DNA from: VMCP01 sp964492925 | GTDB lineage: Bacteria; Bacteroidota; Bacteroidia; NS11-12g; UBA955 | Assembly (NCBI GenBank): GCA_964492925.1 | Contig: CAZBMF010000017.1 | Coordinates: 1-31,899 of the forward strand | Length of the DNA: 31,899 bases | Reading direction: 5' to 3' | Part shown: piece by piece, positions 1 through 8,068 of the stretch | How positions within the stretch are numbered: the first letter of the stretch is position 1 | How the letters are laid out: every line of letters begins with the position of its first letter | The notes under the pieces: model-generated | Database searches by the model: none | Seen by the model: the letters and a program-made list of their open reading frames with translations, nothing else | Told to the model about the DNA's origin: nothing | Translations under genes and position numbers: made by a program

Positions 1-677
1 GATACCAATTTTTGGCATTTTTTTATCGCTTTTTCCCATTGTTGCGATTTTTTTAACAAATTTAGATGGATGAAATGCAACTCAACGTTGTTACTATCAA
101 TGAGTAACGACTCTTTTAGCGTGGCTAAAAATTGCATTGGTTGATTCAAATATTCACTTTGATAAATAATCAATGCATTTCTCAAGTCCATGTTTTTGGG
201 ATTTTCAGCCAACCCTTTATCAATCAAAATTTTCCCTTGTTGAAACAAAAAAGCGCTAATTTTTGGTGCATCCACATATTCTGCACCGTTAAAAATGAGG
301 TTTCTGGCAACTTCGGTTTCTTTGCCTTCACGGAAAAGCGCAACCAAGTCGAGTTCAATGAGAGAAATTAATGCGTGATTTTGGGTTTCTTGAGCCCATT
401 TTAGGGCTTTTAAGCTGCTGTCTTTGCCCATTGATCCCGGAGGAGAGAGCAAAATTCTGGAAATGTCGACAGGTGGTTTCGTTTTGTCGAACACAGCATT
501 GAGAAAAGCAACACGATCTACCGGTGCTTGTTCAACTTGCCCCATTTGCATAGACATGTTGGCTTTACCGGTAGATGGTGTAGCTTGATTTGACTTCCAA
601 CGGTTGATGGTTAGAATCAAAGTGAATACAGTTGCTGACGCAACGGCAATTACAATTTCTTTTGAGGGTTTTTTCAC
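1..677 (-). CDS. TPR-containing membrane-anchored protein, 3' end cut by window edge
   Basis: Partial gene read on the minus strand; about 225 residues are visible before the left edge. I chose the GTG at 677 because the frame is closed by a TAA 15 nt upstream, leaving only this GTG or the adjacent TTG. The N-terminus has two lysines and then one hydrophobic stretch (IVIAVASATVFTLILTI), which fits a signal anchor. The rest is soluble and helical with TPR-like repeats (for example FLFQQGKILIDKGLAENPKN, then a segment with LLKKSQQWEKAIKKCQKL). It starts 23 bp after the HU gene ends, so the two are probably co-transcribed. In Bacteroidota a TPR protein often sits between an HU gene and an RNase E/G gene, so rng may lie just outside the window. 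No specific function can be assigned. Confidence 0.75.
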   Translation of the reverse strand, partial: MKKPSKEIVIAVASATVFTLILTINRWKSNQATPSTGKANMSMQMGQVEQAPVDRVAFLNAVFDKTKPPVDISRILLSPPGSMGKDSSLKALKWAQETQNHALISLIELDLVALFREGKETEVARNLIFNGAEYVDAPKISAFLFQQGKILIDKGLAENPKNMDLRNALIIYQSEYLNQPMQFLATLKESLLIDSNNVELHFIHLNLLKKSQQWEKAIKKCQKLV

Positions 678-700
678 CAAAAAAACTTAAGCAGGATAGC

Positions 701-1000
701 TTATAACTTGTCGTTCAATACCTTGCTTTCTTTCACTTGAGCAGCGAATTCTTTTGCAGGTTTAAAACGAGCTACATAGTGTGCAGGTACTACCAAAGAA
801 GTGTTTCTTTTGATGTTACGAGCAACTTTCGTTTTTCTTTCCTTAAGCTCAAATGTTCCAAAACCTCTTAAGTAAATGTTGTTACCATTCACCATAGAGT
901 TCTTTACAACAACAAATAAGTTGTCAATAGTGTCCGCAATTGCAGCCTTTTCAAGACCTGTGCGCACGGCAATTTCGTTTACGATTTCTGACTTTGTCAT
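701..1000 (-). CDS. HU/IHF-family DNA-binding protein
   Basis: A 99-residue nucleoid-associated protein that would bind and bend DNA as a dimer. It begins MTKSEIVNEIAVRTGLEK, the usual HU helix 1. It has the GFGTFELKERKTKVARN segment leading into the beta arm and the FKPAKEF segment that follows the arm. It is slightly longer than the ~90-residue norm because of a short C-terminal tail (AAQVKESKVLNDKL). It is divergent from mutY, with 49 bp between the two starts, and that interval contains an inverted repeat. It is followed on the same strand by the TPR gene. HU and IHF subunits cannot be told apart from sequence alone, so no symbol is given. Confidence 0.95.
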   Translation of the reverse strand: MTKSEIVNEIAVRTGLEKAAIADTIDNLFVVVKNSMVNGNNIYLRGFGTFELKERKTKVARNIKRNTSLVVPAHYVARFKPAKEFAAQVKESKVLNDKL

Positions 1001-1008
1001 GATTCAAT

Positions 1009-1042
1009 GTGCAAAAAAACTAAATAAACACGTTTTTTGCAC
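1009..1042. promoter_or_regulatory. Inverted repeat in the divergent hu/mutY promoter region
   Basis: GTGCAAAAAAAC (1009-1020) is mirrored by GTTTTTTGCAC (1032-1042), apart from one extra A in the left arm, across an 11-bp spacer. On each strand the arm presents a TTTTTTGCAC motif 7-9 bp before a start codon, where a Bacteroidota -7 element ending in TTTG could lie. It could be two back-to-back promoters or an operator for both genes. Confidence 0.45.
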
Positions 1043-1049
1043 CATATTT

Positions 1050-2093
1050 ATGCAAAATGTTATCCCTAATTTATTGACGTGGTATCAACAAGTTTACCGA
1101 AAATTGCCTTGGCGCGAAAATGTAACTCCTTATCAGATATGGGTTTCGGAGATAATTTTACAACAAACTAGGGTCGATCAAGGTGGTGGATACTTTTTGA
1201 AATTTGTCGATAAATTTCCAAATATTTCGACGCTTGCAGCAGCAAAAGAGTCTGAAATCTTAAAAATTTGGCAAGGTTTGGGGTATTATGCCCGTGCTAG
1301 AAACATGCATGCAGCTGCAAAACAGCTTGTAAATCAGTTTCATTCAGAATTGCCAGCCGATTATGAAAAATTGAGGTCGCTTAAAGGCATAGGTGATTAT
1401 ACCGCTGCCGCCATTGCTTCATTTGCTTTCCAATTACCGCATGCCGCAATTGATGGAAATGTAAAACGCGTTTCGGCGAGATTTTTTGGGATTGATTTGC
1501 CCATTAACTCCCCTAAGTTTTTTAAAATGGTACAACAATTACTCGACGCTGAAATTGTTCATACACAACCGGATACCTTTAATCAGGCAATGATTGAATT
1601 GGGCGCAACGTTGTGCACGCCAACAAAACCAAATTGTGAAAAATGCCCTATCAATTCTGAGTGTTTTGCCTTTCAGTACAATAGAATTTCTGATTTCCCA
1701 GTCGTTGTCCCTAAAAATAAGCCCACTAAAAAATATTTGCATTTTTTTAGAATAGAGCAAGACGGCAAATTGATGCTCGTTTGTAGGCCCAGTAAAGGCA
1801 TTTGGGGTGGATTGCATGAATTTCCAAGCGTTGAATCTGATTCATTGGAAGAATTTCCTTCGGAGTTCATTGAAACATTGGGTATTGAACCATCGTATTT
1901 GCAAATTTTAGACCTCGCTGATTTTAAACATTTACTCACGCATCAAACAATTTTTGCCCGTTGTTGGCATTTGTCATCTATTCCGAATAATATTGTATTG
2001 TCGAAATCGTATTTTTTGGTTAATTCTAACGAAATTCGTACCTTTCCGATGCACAAATTGATGTTGAAAATATTAAACCACTTACAATTGTAA
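1050..2093 (+). CDS. mutY: A/G-specific adenine DNA glycosylase MutY
   Basis: Removes adenine mispaired with 8-oxoguanine or guanine. The frame is open further upstream, but the ATG at 1050 is chosen because upstream residues lie inside the hu gene and do not resemble MutY; this gives 347 residues. The HhH-GPD core holds the catalytic Glu (about residue 34, SEIILQQTRV), the hairpin LKGIGDYTAAAIASFAF, and the catalytic Asp (about residue 135, AIDGNVKRVSAR). Four cysteines near residues 189, 196, 199 and 205 (C-X6-C-X2-C-X5-C) make the [4Fe-4S] cluster site. The C-terminal ~110 residues form the NUDIX-like 8-oxoG recognition domain, with FKHLLTHQ at the usual FSH-loop position. It is the first gene of the mutY-ssb-gldE-gldD run; ssb follows after 9 bp. 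Confidence 0.97.
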   Translation: MQNVIPNLLTWYQQVYRKLPWRENVTPYQIWVSEIILQQTRVDQGGGYFLKFVDKFPNISTLAAAKESEILKIWQGLGYYARARNMHAAAKQLVNQFHSELPADYEKLRSLKGIGDYTAAAIASFAFQLPHAAIDGNVKRVSARFFGIDLPINSPKFFKMVQQLLDAEIVHTQPDTFNQAMIELGATLCTPTKPNCEKCPINSECFAFQYNRISDFPVVVPKNKPTKKYLHFFRIEQDGKLMLVCRPSKGIWGGLHEFPSVESDSLEEFPSEFIETLGIEPSYLQILDLADFKHLLTHQTIFARCWHLSSIPNNIVLSKSYFLVNSNEIRTFPMHKLMLKILNHLQL

Positions 2094-2102
2094 CTTCAGA
2101 CC

Positions 2103-2519
2103 ATGATAAACAAAGTAATTTTACTCGGACGTTTGGGAAAAGACCCAGTTATACGCAAGCTAGACAATGGCAGAATTGTGGCCAATGTTTCTTTGGCTAC
2201 CAATGATTTTTATACCAAAGACGGACAAAGAATGGAAAGTACGGAATGGCATAATTTGGAAATGTGGGATCAGCAAGCATTGACCGCCGAAAAATACTTC
2301 AAAAAGGGAAATATTTTGTATGTAGAAGGCAAAATTAGAACCGACAAATATGTTGATGCTGAAGGAATTGAAAAGCAACTTAGAAAAATTCGTGTAACTA
2401 GTTTTCAAATGATGAACAGCATGTTGGGAAATCGTGAGGAACATACTGAAAGAAATTCAGGTATTGATCCTTTTGACGACAACGACAAACCATTTTCAGA
2501 TTCAGATAATTTAAATTAA
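2103..2519 (+). CDS. ssb: Single-stranded DNA-binding protein
   Basis: A 138-residue protein with a single OB-fold over residues 1 to ~105, starting MINKVILLGRLGKDPVIRKL and including FYTKDGQRMESTEWHNLEMW and the YVEGKIRTDKY strand. It coats single-stranded DNA and recruits repair and replication proteins. The linker and tail are short. The acidic tip, which usually ends the protein as DDDIPF or similar, is here internal (FDDNDKPF) and followed by SDSDNLN. It sits 9 bp after mutY and 4 bp before gldE, the order known from gliding Bacteroidota. A second ssb with a canonical tail may exist elsewhere in the genome. Confidence 0.95.
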   Translation: MINKVILLGRLGKDPVIRKLDNGRIVANVSLATNDFYTKDGQRMESTEWHNLEMWDQQALTAEKYFKKGNILYVEGKIRTDKYVDAEGIEKQLRKIRVTSFQMMNSMLGNREEHTERNSGIDPFDDNDKPFSDSDNLN

Positions 2520-2523
2520 CCCA

Positions 2524-3858
2524 ATGGACGACGCCGGCCCTAACGCCTTTTTATTAAACATAGATTTTATTAAGGATATTCCTTCCGAGGACGTTCCAAC
2601 CCTTATAACCTTGCTGTTTGCAATGGTTGCCTGTTTGGTGGTTTCCGCAATTTGTGCGGCTTCTGAAAATGCTTTTTTTTCACACAAAGAAAATGATTTG
2701 GAAGAATTGCAGGCCGATAAGCATAAATCTTCACATTATATTTTGAAACTGCTCTCGAAGCCAAAACATTTGTTGGCTACCATTTTGCTGTTGAATAGTT
2801 TGGTTATTGTAGCATTTGTGCTTTTTTCAAAACTTTTCTATGAATATATTCTCAATAATGCGAAATATCCTTGGTTGGAATTTTTGATCGATACCATTCT
2901 TGTTACCTTGGTGATTTTAATTTTTGGTGAGGTTATGCCAAAGGTTTATGCAACACAGAATTACAGAAAATCGGCTCGTTTTTTGGTGCATCCAATGCGA
3001 TTTTTCTTTTGGATTTTATATCCATTTACCTCTGTTTTGGAAAGAGTGGGTGAATTTTTGGAAAAAAATGCCAAAACCGTTACTCCAGAACTTACACCCG
3101 AAGAATTATCGCAAGCAATTGATTTAACCACAGACGAAGACGATGCCAAGCAAGAGAAAGAAATCTTGAAAGGAATTGTTAATATGGGGAATATTCAAGT
3201 GAAACAAATTATGGTTTCTCGTTTGGATATGATTGCCATTGATCACGAAGCTAAATTTGATGAAGTTTTAAAGATTACCCTCGAAATGGGATATTCTCGA
3301 ATGCCCGTTTTTAAAGAAAATTTGGATCAGATTATTGGGGTTTTAAATTCAAAAAACCTATTGCCTTATCTGAATGAAAATCCTGATTTCAATTGGCAAT
3401 CACTCATTTATCCGCCGTTTTTTATTCCAGAAAACAAGGCAATCGACGATTTGTTGCAAGAGTTGAGGCAAAAACATGGGCATATTGCCATTGTGGTAGA
3501 CGAATTTGGAGGTACTTCTGGTATGGTAACATTGGAAGATATTTTAGAAGAAGTATTTGGTGAACTGAACGATGAATTTGATGAGCAAACACCCGATTAC
3601 ATTAAACTCAATTCCCATACGTTTATATATGAAGGAAAAACGTTGATTGTAGATTTCTTGAGAGAAACCAATCTTCCTATTACCTTGTTTGAAGAAGAAG
3701 ATTTTGAATCAGATACATTGGCTGGTTTGATATCCGAAAAATTGGGTAGAATTCCTAAAAAAGGAGATGCTGTAACAATAAATGATGTTCAATTTATTGT
3801 GGAATCGGCAGATCCACGAAAAGTGAAAAAAATAAAAAGTATTTTACCGAAGATATGA
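2524..3858 (+). CDS. gldE: Gliding-motility-associated CBS-domain membrane protein GldE
   Basis: A 444-residue protein with the CNNM/CorC layout. An N-terminal DUF21 membrane domain (about residues 25-190) has several hydrophobic helices, including TLITLLFAMVACLVVSAICA. A CBS-domain pair follows (about 210-330), with KQIMVSRLDMIAID and HGHIAIVVDEFGGTSGMVTL. A CorC_HlyC domain closes it (about 345-440, LAGLISEKLGRIPKKGD). In Flavobacterium johnsoniae GldE is linked to gliding and to GldD; the CorC family has been tied to divalent-cation transport, but the biochemical role of GldE is not settled. The name rests on placement between ssb and gldD. The stop codon overlaps the gldD start in an ATGA. 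Confidence 0.9.
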   Translation: MDDAGPNAFLLNIDFIKDIPSEDVPTLITLLFAMVACLVVSAICAASENAFFSHKENDLEELQADKHKSSHYILKLLSKPKHLLATILLLNSLVIVAFVLFSKLFYEYILNNAKYPWLEFLIDTILVTLVILIFGEVMPKVYATQNYRKSARFLVHPMRFFFWILYPFTSVLERVGEFLEKNAKTVTPELTPEELSQAIDLTTDEDDAKQEKEILKGIVNMGNIQVKQIMVSRLDMIAIDHEAKFDEVLKITLEMGYSRMPVFKENLDQIIGVLNSKNLLPYLNENPDFNWQSLIYPPFFIPENKAIDDLLQELRQKHGHIAIVVDEFGGTSGMVTLEDILEEVFGELNDEFDEQTPDYIKLNSHTFIYEGKTLIVDFLRETNLPITLFEEEDFESDTLAGLISEKLGRIPKKGDAVTINDVQFIVESADPRKVKKIKSILPKI

Positions 3859-4442
3859 GAAATTTAGTTGTAAAAAGTATTCTATTCACGGTGATTGTAG
3901 CCATGTTTTCATGTGGTTCCAACGATCATTATGTGCCAAAACCTCACGCATATCCGAAGTTGGTTTTGCCCCATAAGAAATATTTTAAATTTGAAAACAA
4001 AGATTGTCCTTTCACGTTTCAAATCCCTCATTATTCCATCATGTTGCCAGATGCCGATGCCAAAGGCAAACATTGGTATAACCTACATTTTCCTACGCTC
4101 AATGCAACTTTGCATTTTACCTATTATCAATTTAAAAGTTGGAATGAATATGATTCGTTGGTTTCAGATTCTAGGAGCTTGGTTAATAAACACTTGCAGC
4201 GTGCGGAAGATATTTTAGAAGAACCCGTAACCAATATTAATCCCAAAGTTCCTGGGTTGATTTTTCATATTCAGGGCAATACGGCCACCAATTTGAATTT
4301 TTTTACCACCGATAGTTCTAAGCATTTCTTAAGAGGCGCACTCTATTTCAACAAGCAAACGCAAGCAGATTCTATTTATCCGGTTTTCAAATTTTTAGAA
4401 CAAGACGTAAACGAAATTTTAAAAACTTTCGTTTGGAAATAA
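3855..4442 (+). CDS. gldD: Gliding motility lipoprotein GldD
   Basis: A 195-residue lipoprotein with a signal peptide of hydrophobic residues ~8-17 and a lipobox Cys at residue 20 (VAMFSCGSND). The mature part matches GldD in character: YPKLVLPHKKYFKF, then CPFTFQIPHYSIMLPD, and a C-terminal segment with FLRGALYFNKQTQADSIYP. GldD is required for gliding in F. johnsoniae and is associated with the T9SS/gliding apparatus; its molecular role is unclear. It overlaps gldE by 4 nt, so translation is probably coupled. No frameshift or missing region is apparent. Confidence 0.9.
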   Translation: MRNLVVKSILFTVIVAMFSCGSNDHYVPKPHAYPKLVLPHKKYFKFENKDCPFTFQIPHYSIMLPDADAKGKHWYNLHFPTLNATLHFTYYQFKSWNEYDSLVSDSRSLVNKHLQRAEDILEEPVTNINPKVPGLIFHIQGNTATNLNFFTTDSSKHFLRGALYFNKQTQADSIYPVFKFLEQDVNEILKTFVWK

Positions 4443-4472
4443 TTGGCACTTACTTTGTATAGGAATGATTTT

Positions 4473-6368
4473 ATGAAGAGAATTGTATTGATTTTTGCCT
4501 TTTTTTTATTTTGGGGGACAATGTCTGCGCAAAAGAAAAAGTGTGTGGAACTTCAGGATAAGGCATATGCTGATTTTCAGGTTGGACTCTACAATGAAGC
4601 CTTAAATAGTATTAAAAAATCAATCAAATGCGATCCTTCGTCTTCTACGGCTTATGCCATTCAGGCTGAAATTTACGAAGCGCTAAAAGACAGTGCCAAT
4701 GCAATCAAATCTCATAAAAATTGTATCAAAGCAGATTCTGTTTATCAATCGGAATATTACCATTTTGGATTTTATCTATATCGGTTGTCGAGATTTGATG
4801 AAGCTTTATATTATTTAAGTAGGTTCGATAGTGTTCCGCTCATGCCAAATTTTAATCCCAATGAAGATGGGGCAGCACCCAGCATGAAAGCCAAAGTAGA
4901 TAGGTTAAAAGCGTCTATTCAAATGGCGAAAGCTGAGATGGGTGATTTGTTGAAAATGCAAATTCAAAACTTGGGTGAGGCAATTAATTCGAATTTAAAT
5001 GAATACTGGCCAGGAATGCCAATCAATGGAAATACTTTGGTTTATACCCGTTTGGTAAATCGCCAGGAAGATTTTTATGTTGCCAAAATGGGGCCAAACG
5101 GCTGGGAGAAATCTCGCTTTGCGCCAGGTAAAATTAATACGGAGGAAAACGAAGGTACCAATTCTGTTTACTTCGGCCCTAAAAATCAAATTCTATATTA
5201 TACCGTTTGTAATCAAGGAGGATATGGAAGTTGTGATATTTTTTACTCCGAAATGGCGAGTGAAAAATGGGGTGAACGCAATAATTTGGGGGGAGTGGTA
5301 AATTCTCCGCAATGGGATGCGCAACCATCAGTAAGCGGTGATGGAAATACCATTATTTTTGCAAGCTCAAGGCCTGGTGGTATGGGCGGTAAAGATCTTT
5401 GGATCACAAAAAAGGTGAACGGAAAATGGACCAAACCAACGAATTTAGGTCCTACCATTAATACAAAATTCGATGAAGAAGCACCGTTTTTACATTATGA
5501 CGGAGTAACTTTATATTTCGCAAGCAATGGTCACGCAGGGTTTGGGCAGCATGATATTTTCATGGCAAGATTGAATGAAGAAAGTCAATGGTCAAAACCT
5601 GAAAATTTAGGGAAAGGGGTGAATACAAATCAAGATGATTTGGGATTCTATGTGGATGCAATTGGTCAAAAAGCCTATTTCGCATCTTCTAGAGAAGGTG
5701 GATTTGGCGGACTTGATTTATACTCGATCAATTTAATTGATAAGTTCAAACCAAGGCCAGTCAATTATTTGTTGGGCAAGATATATGACAAACAAACCAA
5801 AAAAGAAATTGCGGCAAGCATTCGATTGGTGAATCTGCAAACTCAAAAAGTGGTTTTTGAAGATAGTACTTCATCTTTCTTGATACCCATTGTAGCTGGA
5901 AATAATTATGCATTGCATTCTATGGCCAAAGGCTATTTGTTGGATTCACGAAACTTTCAACCAACTGAATCAACCATCGATAAGCCGTATGTGATTGAAT
6001 CATATCTAGATAAGATTAAGTTGGATCAGGTTGTAACCTTAAACAACATTTTCTTTGATATAGATAAATTTGATTTAAAACCAGAAAGTGAAGTTGAATT
6101 AAAAACAGTCATTCAATTGTTGACGGCAAATCCTCAAATGAAAATTGAAATATCTGGACATACCGACAATTCTGGTTCTGATGCACACAACAAAGAACTG
6201 TCATCAAACAGGGCTGCATCGGTAAAAACATACCTTGAGAAATTGGGTGTTGCACCATTAAGATTGGTGGCCAAGGGTTTTGGTTCCAGCAAACCAAATG
6301 CAAGTAACGATACCGAAGAAGGCAGAGCCAAAAATAGACGAATAGAAATTCGAATATTAAACCTGTAA
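4473..6368 (+). CDS. PorE-like OmpA-family protein (TPR, beta-propeller, CRD, OmpA domain)
   Basis: 631 residues from the ATG at 4473. A TTG 30 nt upstream is in frame but would spoil the signal peptide MKRIVLIFAFFLFWGTMSAQ. Domains in order: TPR-like helices (about 25-125), a PD40/WD40-like beta-propeller (about 170-430, with repeated FASSRPGGMGGKDLW-type blades), a carboxypeptidase-regulatory-like beta sandwich (about 435-500, LLGKIYDKQTKKEIAASIRL), and a peptidoglycan-binding OmpA domain (about 520-631, SGHTDNSGSDAHNKELSSNR and AKNRRIEIRIL). This order matches Porphyromonas gingivalis PorE, a T9SS component that attaches to peptidoglycan. Unlike a lipoprotein, it has no lipobox; the first Cys follows AQKKK. 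It lies 30 bp after gldD. Other OmpA-type proteins share this layout, so the PorE assignment is likely but not certain. Confidence 0.75.
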   Translation: MKRIVLIFAFFLFWGTMSAQKKKCVELQDKAYADFQVGLYNEALNSIKKSIKCDPSSSTAYAIQAEIYEALKDSANAIKSHKNCIKADSVYQSEYYHFGFYLYRLSRFDEALYYLSRFDSVPLMPNFNPNEDGAAPSMKAKVDRLKASIQMAKAEMGDLLKMQIQNLGEAINSNLNEYWPGMPINGNTLVYTRLVNRQEDFYVAKMGPNGWEKSRFAPGKINTEENEGTNSVYFGPKNQILYYTVCNQGGYGSCDIFYSEMASEKWGERNNLGGVVNSPQWDAQPSVSGDGNTIIFASSRPGGMGGKDLWITKKVNGKWTKPTNLGPTINTKFDEEAPFLHYDGVTLYFASNGHAGFGQHDIFMARLNEESQWSKPENLGKGVNTNQDDLGFYVDAIGQKAYFASSREGGFGGLDLYSINLIDKFKPRPVNYLLGKIYDKQTKKEIAASIRLVNLQTQKVVFEDSTSSFLIPIVAGNNYALHSMAKGYLLDSRNFQPTESTIDKPYVIESYLDKIKLDQVVTLNNIFFDIDKFDLKPESEVELKTVIQLLTANPQMKIEISGHTDNSGSDAHNKELSSNRAASVKTYLEKLGVAPLRLVAKGFGSSKPNASNDTEEGRAKNRRIEIRILNL

Positions 6369-6381
6369 CTTTTTTAATACT

Positions 6382-6418
6382 AGTTCGTTTTACAACCACT
6401 AAACCAAACAAACGAACT
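6382..6418 (+). repeat. Inverted repeat ending one base before a start codon
   Basis: AGTTCGTTT (6382-6390) and AAACGAACT (6410-6418) are perfect 9-bp inverted arms around a 19-nt spacer. The right arm ends one base before the ATG at 6420. No T-run follows it, so it does not look like a terminator. It could be an operator, or an mRNA hairpin affecting translation of the first metallophosphoesterase. Confidence 0.45.
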
Positions 6419-6419
6419 G

Positions 6420-8060
6420 ATGAAATTAAAATTACAGAATCTTAGCATTCTCCTTTTATTATTTTTATTTACCCAGGTTAACCATCTGAAATCTCAGAAT
6501 TTCAATGTTATTCTTGGCCGACCCACTGACACTTCTATTACAGCGAGTTTGCTGTTTTATCAATCTGCCATCGCTTATTTAGAATATGGTACTCAGTCTG
6601 GGCAGTACATCAAAAGTACCGCGCAGACGAGCATAGGCGCATCTCAAACGGCAGAAATTACAATGATGTCGTTAATTCCTAGCACACAGTATTATTATCG
6701 TGTGCGTTATAAAAGTCCTGTGGCTTCTTCCTTTCTTTCAAGTCCGGAATTTTCATTTCGCACGCAAAGGTCTAAAGGAGAATCATTTACTTTCACCATT
6801 GAAGCCGATGAACATTTGTACGATAAAAAAGGGGTAAAAAGTATTTATCAATTGTGTTTAAACAACCAAGCCAAGGACAAACCCGATTTCATGATTTCTT
6901 TGGGGGATATTTTTGGCGACGACCATTTTCCAACCACCATCACATCTGAACAGTTAAGGGTATTGCATGAAGATTATCGACCTTTTCTAGGTTCTATTTG
7001 TCATTCTATTCCTTTTTATGTGTGTTTGGGTAATCACGAAGGCGAAATGGACTATTGGATTGCAAAAAATCCACCCAATAATCTTGGAATAAATGCCACC
7101 TTATGGAGAAAGTATTATTATCCGAATCCTTTTCCTAATGGATTTTATTCGGGGAATCAAGATCTTGAACCTTATGGTGTTGGCAATCCTGAAAATTACT
7201 ATTCTTGGACATGGGGTGATGCACTTTTTGTGGTTTTAGATGCCTATAGAGATCAATGCGATACTTCTGCAAAACCCAAGAACTGGGAATGGTCTTTTGG
7301 TAAACCTCAATATGATTGGTTAAAAGCGACCTTAGAATCGAGTACTGCAAAATATAAATTTGTTTTTAATCACCATACTCGTGGTCAAGGTAGAGGAGGT
7401 GTATCAACTGCAAAGTATTTTGAATGGGGCGGTTACAACATGAATGGAACATATGAATTTGATAAATATAGACCAGGATGGGGTAAACCAATCCACCAAC
7501 TATTTGTAGATAACGGTGTTGATATTTATTTCCAAGGACATGATCATGTATTTGCGCATGAAGTTCTAGATGGTGTTGTTTATCAGGCTTTGCCGATGCC
7601 TAGTGATTCTACCTACATGATTGGCAAATTGGCAAATGCAGATGCTTATATTTCCGATACCCTAGATGGAAGTGGTCATATTAGAGTCAGTGTAAATCCC
7701 GAATGTGTTAAAGTGGATTATGTAAAAGTTTACCTTCCACAAGATACGCTTTCTGGTGACCATAAAAATGGAGAAATTGGGTTTTCTTACACGCTCGGAA
7801 CCTGCCCAACAGGTGCTGTTGATCAGTTCAACATGAATGATGTTACATTGTTCCCGAATCCTGCCAATACTCAAATACATGTTTTATTCAAAAACAGAGT
7901 TTCAAACCCAGAATATTTCTTGTATAATTCGTTTGGTCAATTGGTGAAATCAGATTCAAAAGATATTGTAGATGTCAGTTCAATTGAAAACGGAGTTTAC
8001 ATTCTTGAAATAAGAACCTCCAATTCGAGAATATCTAAAAAAGTTGTTGTAAATCATTAA
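6420..8060 (+). CDS. Secreted metallophosphoesterase with T9SS sorting domain (paralog 1)
   Basis: A 546-residue protein with a signal peptide (about 1-25, cleavage near LKSQ). A purple-acid-phosphatase-like N-terminal beta domain (about 28-115, LIPSTQYYYRVRYKSP) follows. The calcineurin-like phosphoesterase core has the metal motifs in order: D-x-H at 130-132 (EADEH), GDIFGD near 162, GNHE at 204-207, NHHTRG, and GHDHVFAHE. The C-terminal ~75 residues form a type A T9SS sorting domain (LFPNPANTQIHV through ISKKVVVNH). It should act outside the cell or on the surface, hydrolysing a phosphomonoester or diester; the substrate cannot be told. The paralog starts 8 bp later. Confidence 0.9.
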   Translation: MKLKLQNLSILLLLFLFTQVNHLKSQNFNVILGRPTDTSITASLLFYQSAIAYLEYGTQSGQYIKSTAQTSIGASQTAEITMMSLIPSTQYYYRVRYKSPVASSFLSSPEFSFRTQRSKGESFTFTIEADEHLYDKKGVKSIYQLCLNNQAKDKPDFMISLGDIFGDDHFPTTITSEQLRVLHEDYRPFLGSICHSIPFYVCLGNHEGEMDYWIAKNPPNNLGINATLWRKYYYPNPFPNGFYSGNQDLEPYGVGNPENYYSWTWGDALFVVLDAYRDQCDTSAKPKNWEWSFGKPQYDWLKATLESSTAKYKFVFNHHTRGQGRGGVSTAKYFEWGGYNMNGTYEFDKYRPGWGKPIHQLFVDNGVDIYFQGHDHVFAHEVLDGVVYQALPMPSDSTYMIGKLANADAYISDTLDGSGHIRVSVNPECVKVDYVKVYLPQDTLSGDHKNGEIGFSYTLGTCPTGAVDQFNMNDVTLFPNPANTQIHVLFKNRVSNPEYFLYNSFGQLVKSDSKDIVDVSSIENGVYILEIRTSNSRISKKVVVNH

Positions 8061-8068
8061 ATATCAAA

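Noticed and set aside
876..1049. Upstream extension of the mutY frame by 58 residues
   Set aside because: It lies mostly within the hu gene on the other strand and does not resemble MutY; the ATG at 1050 gives a normal N-terminus.
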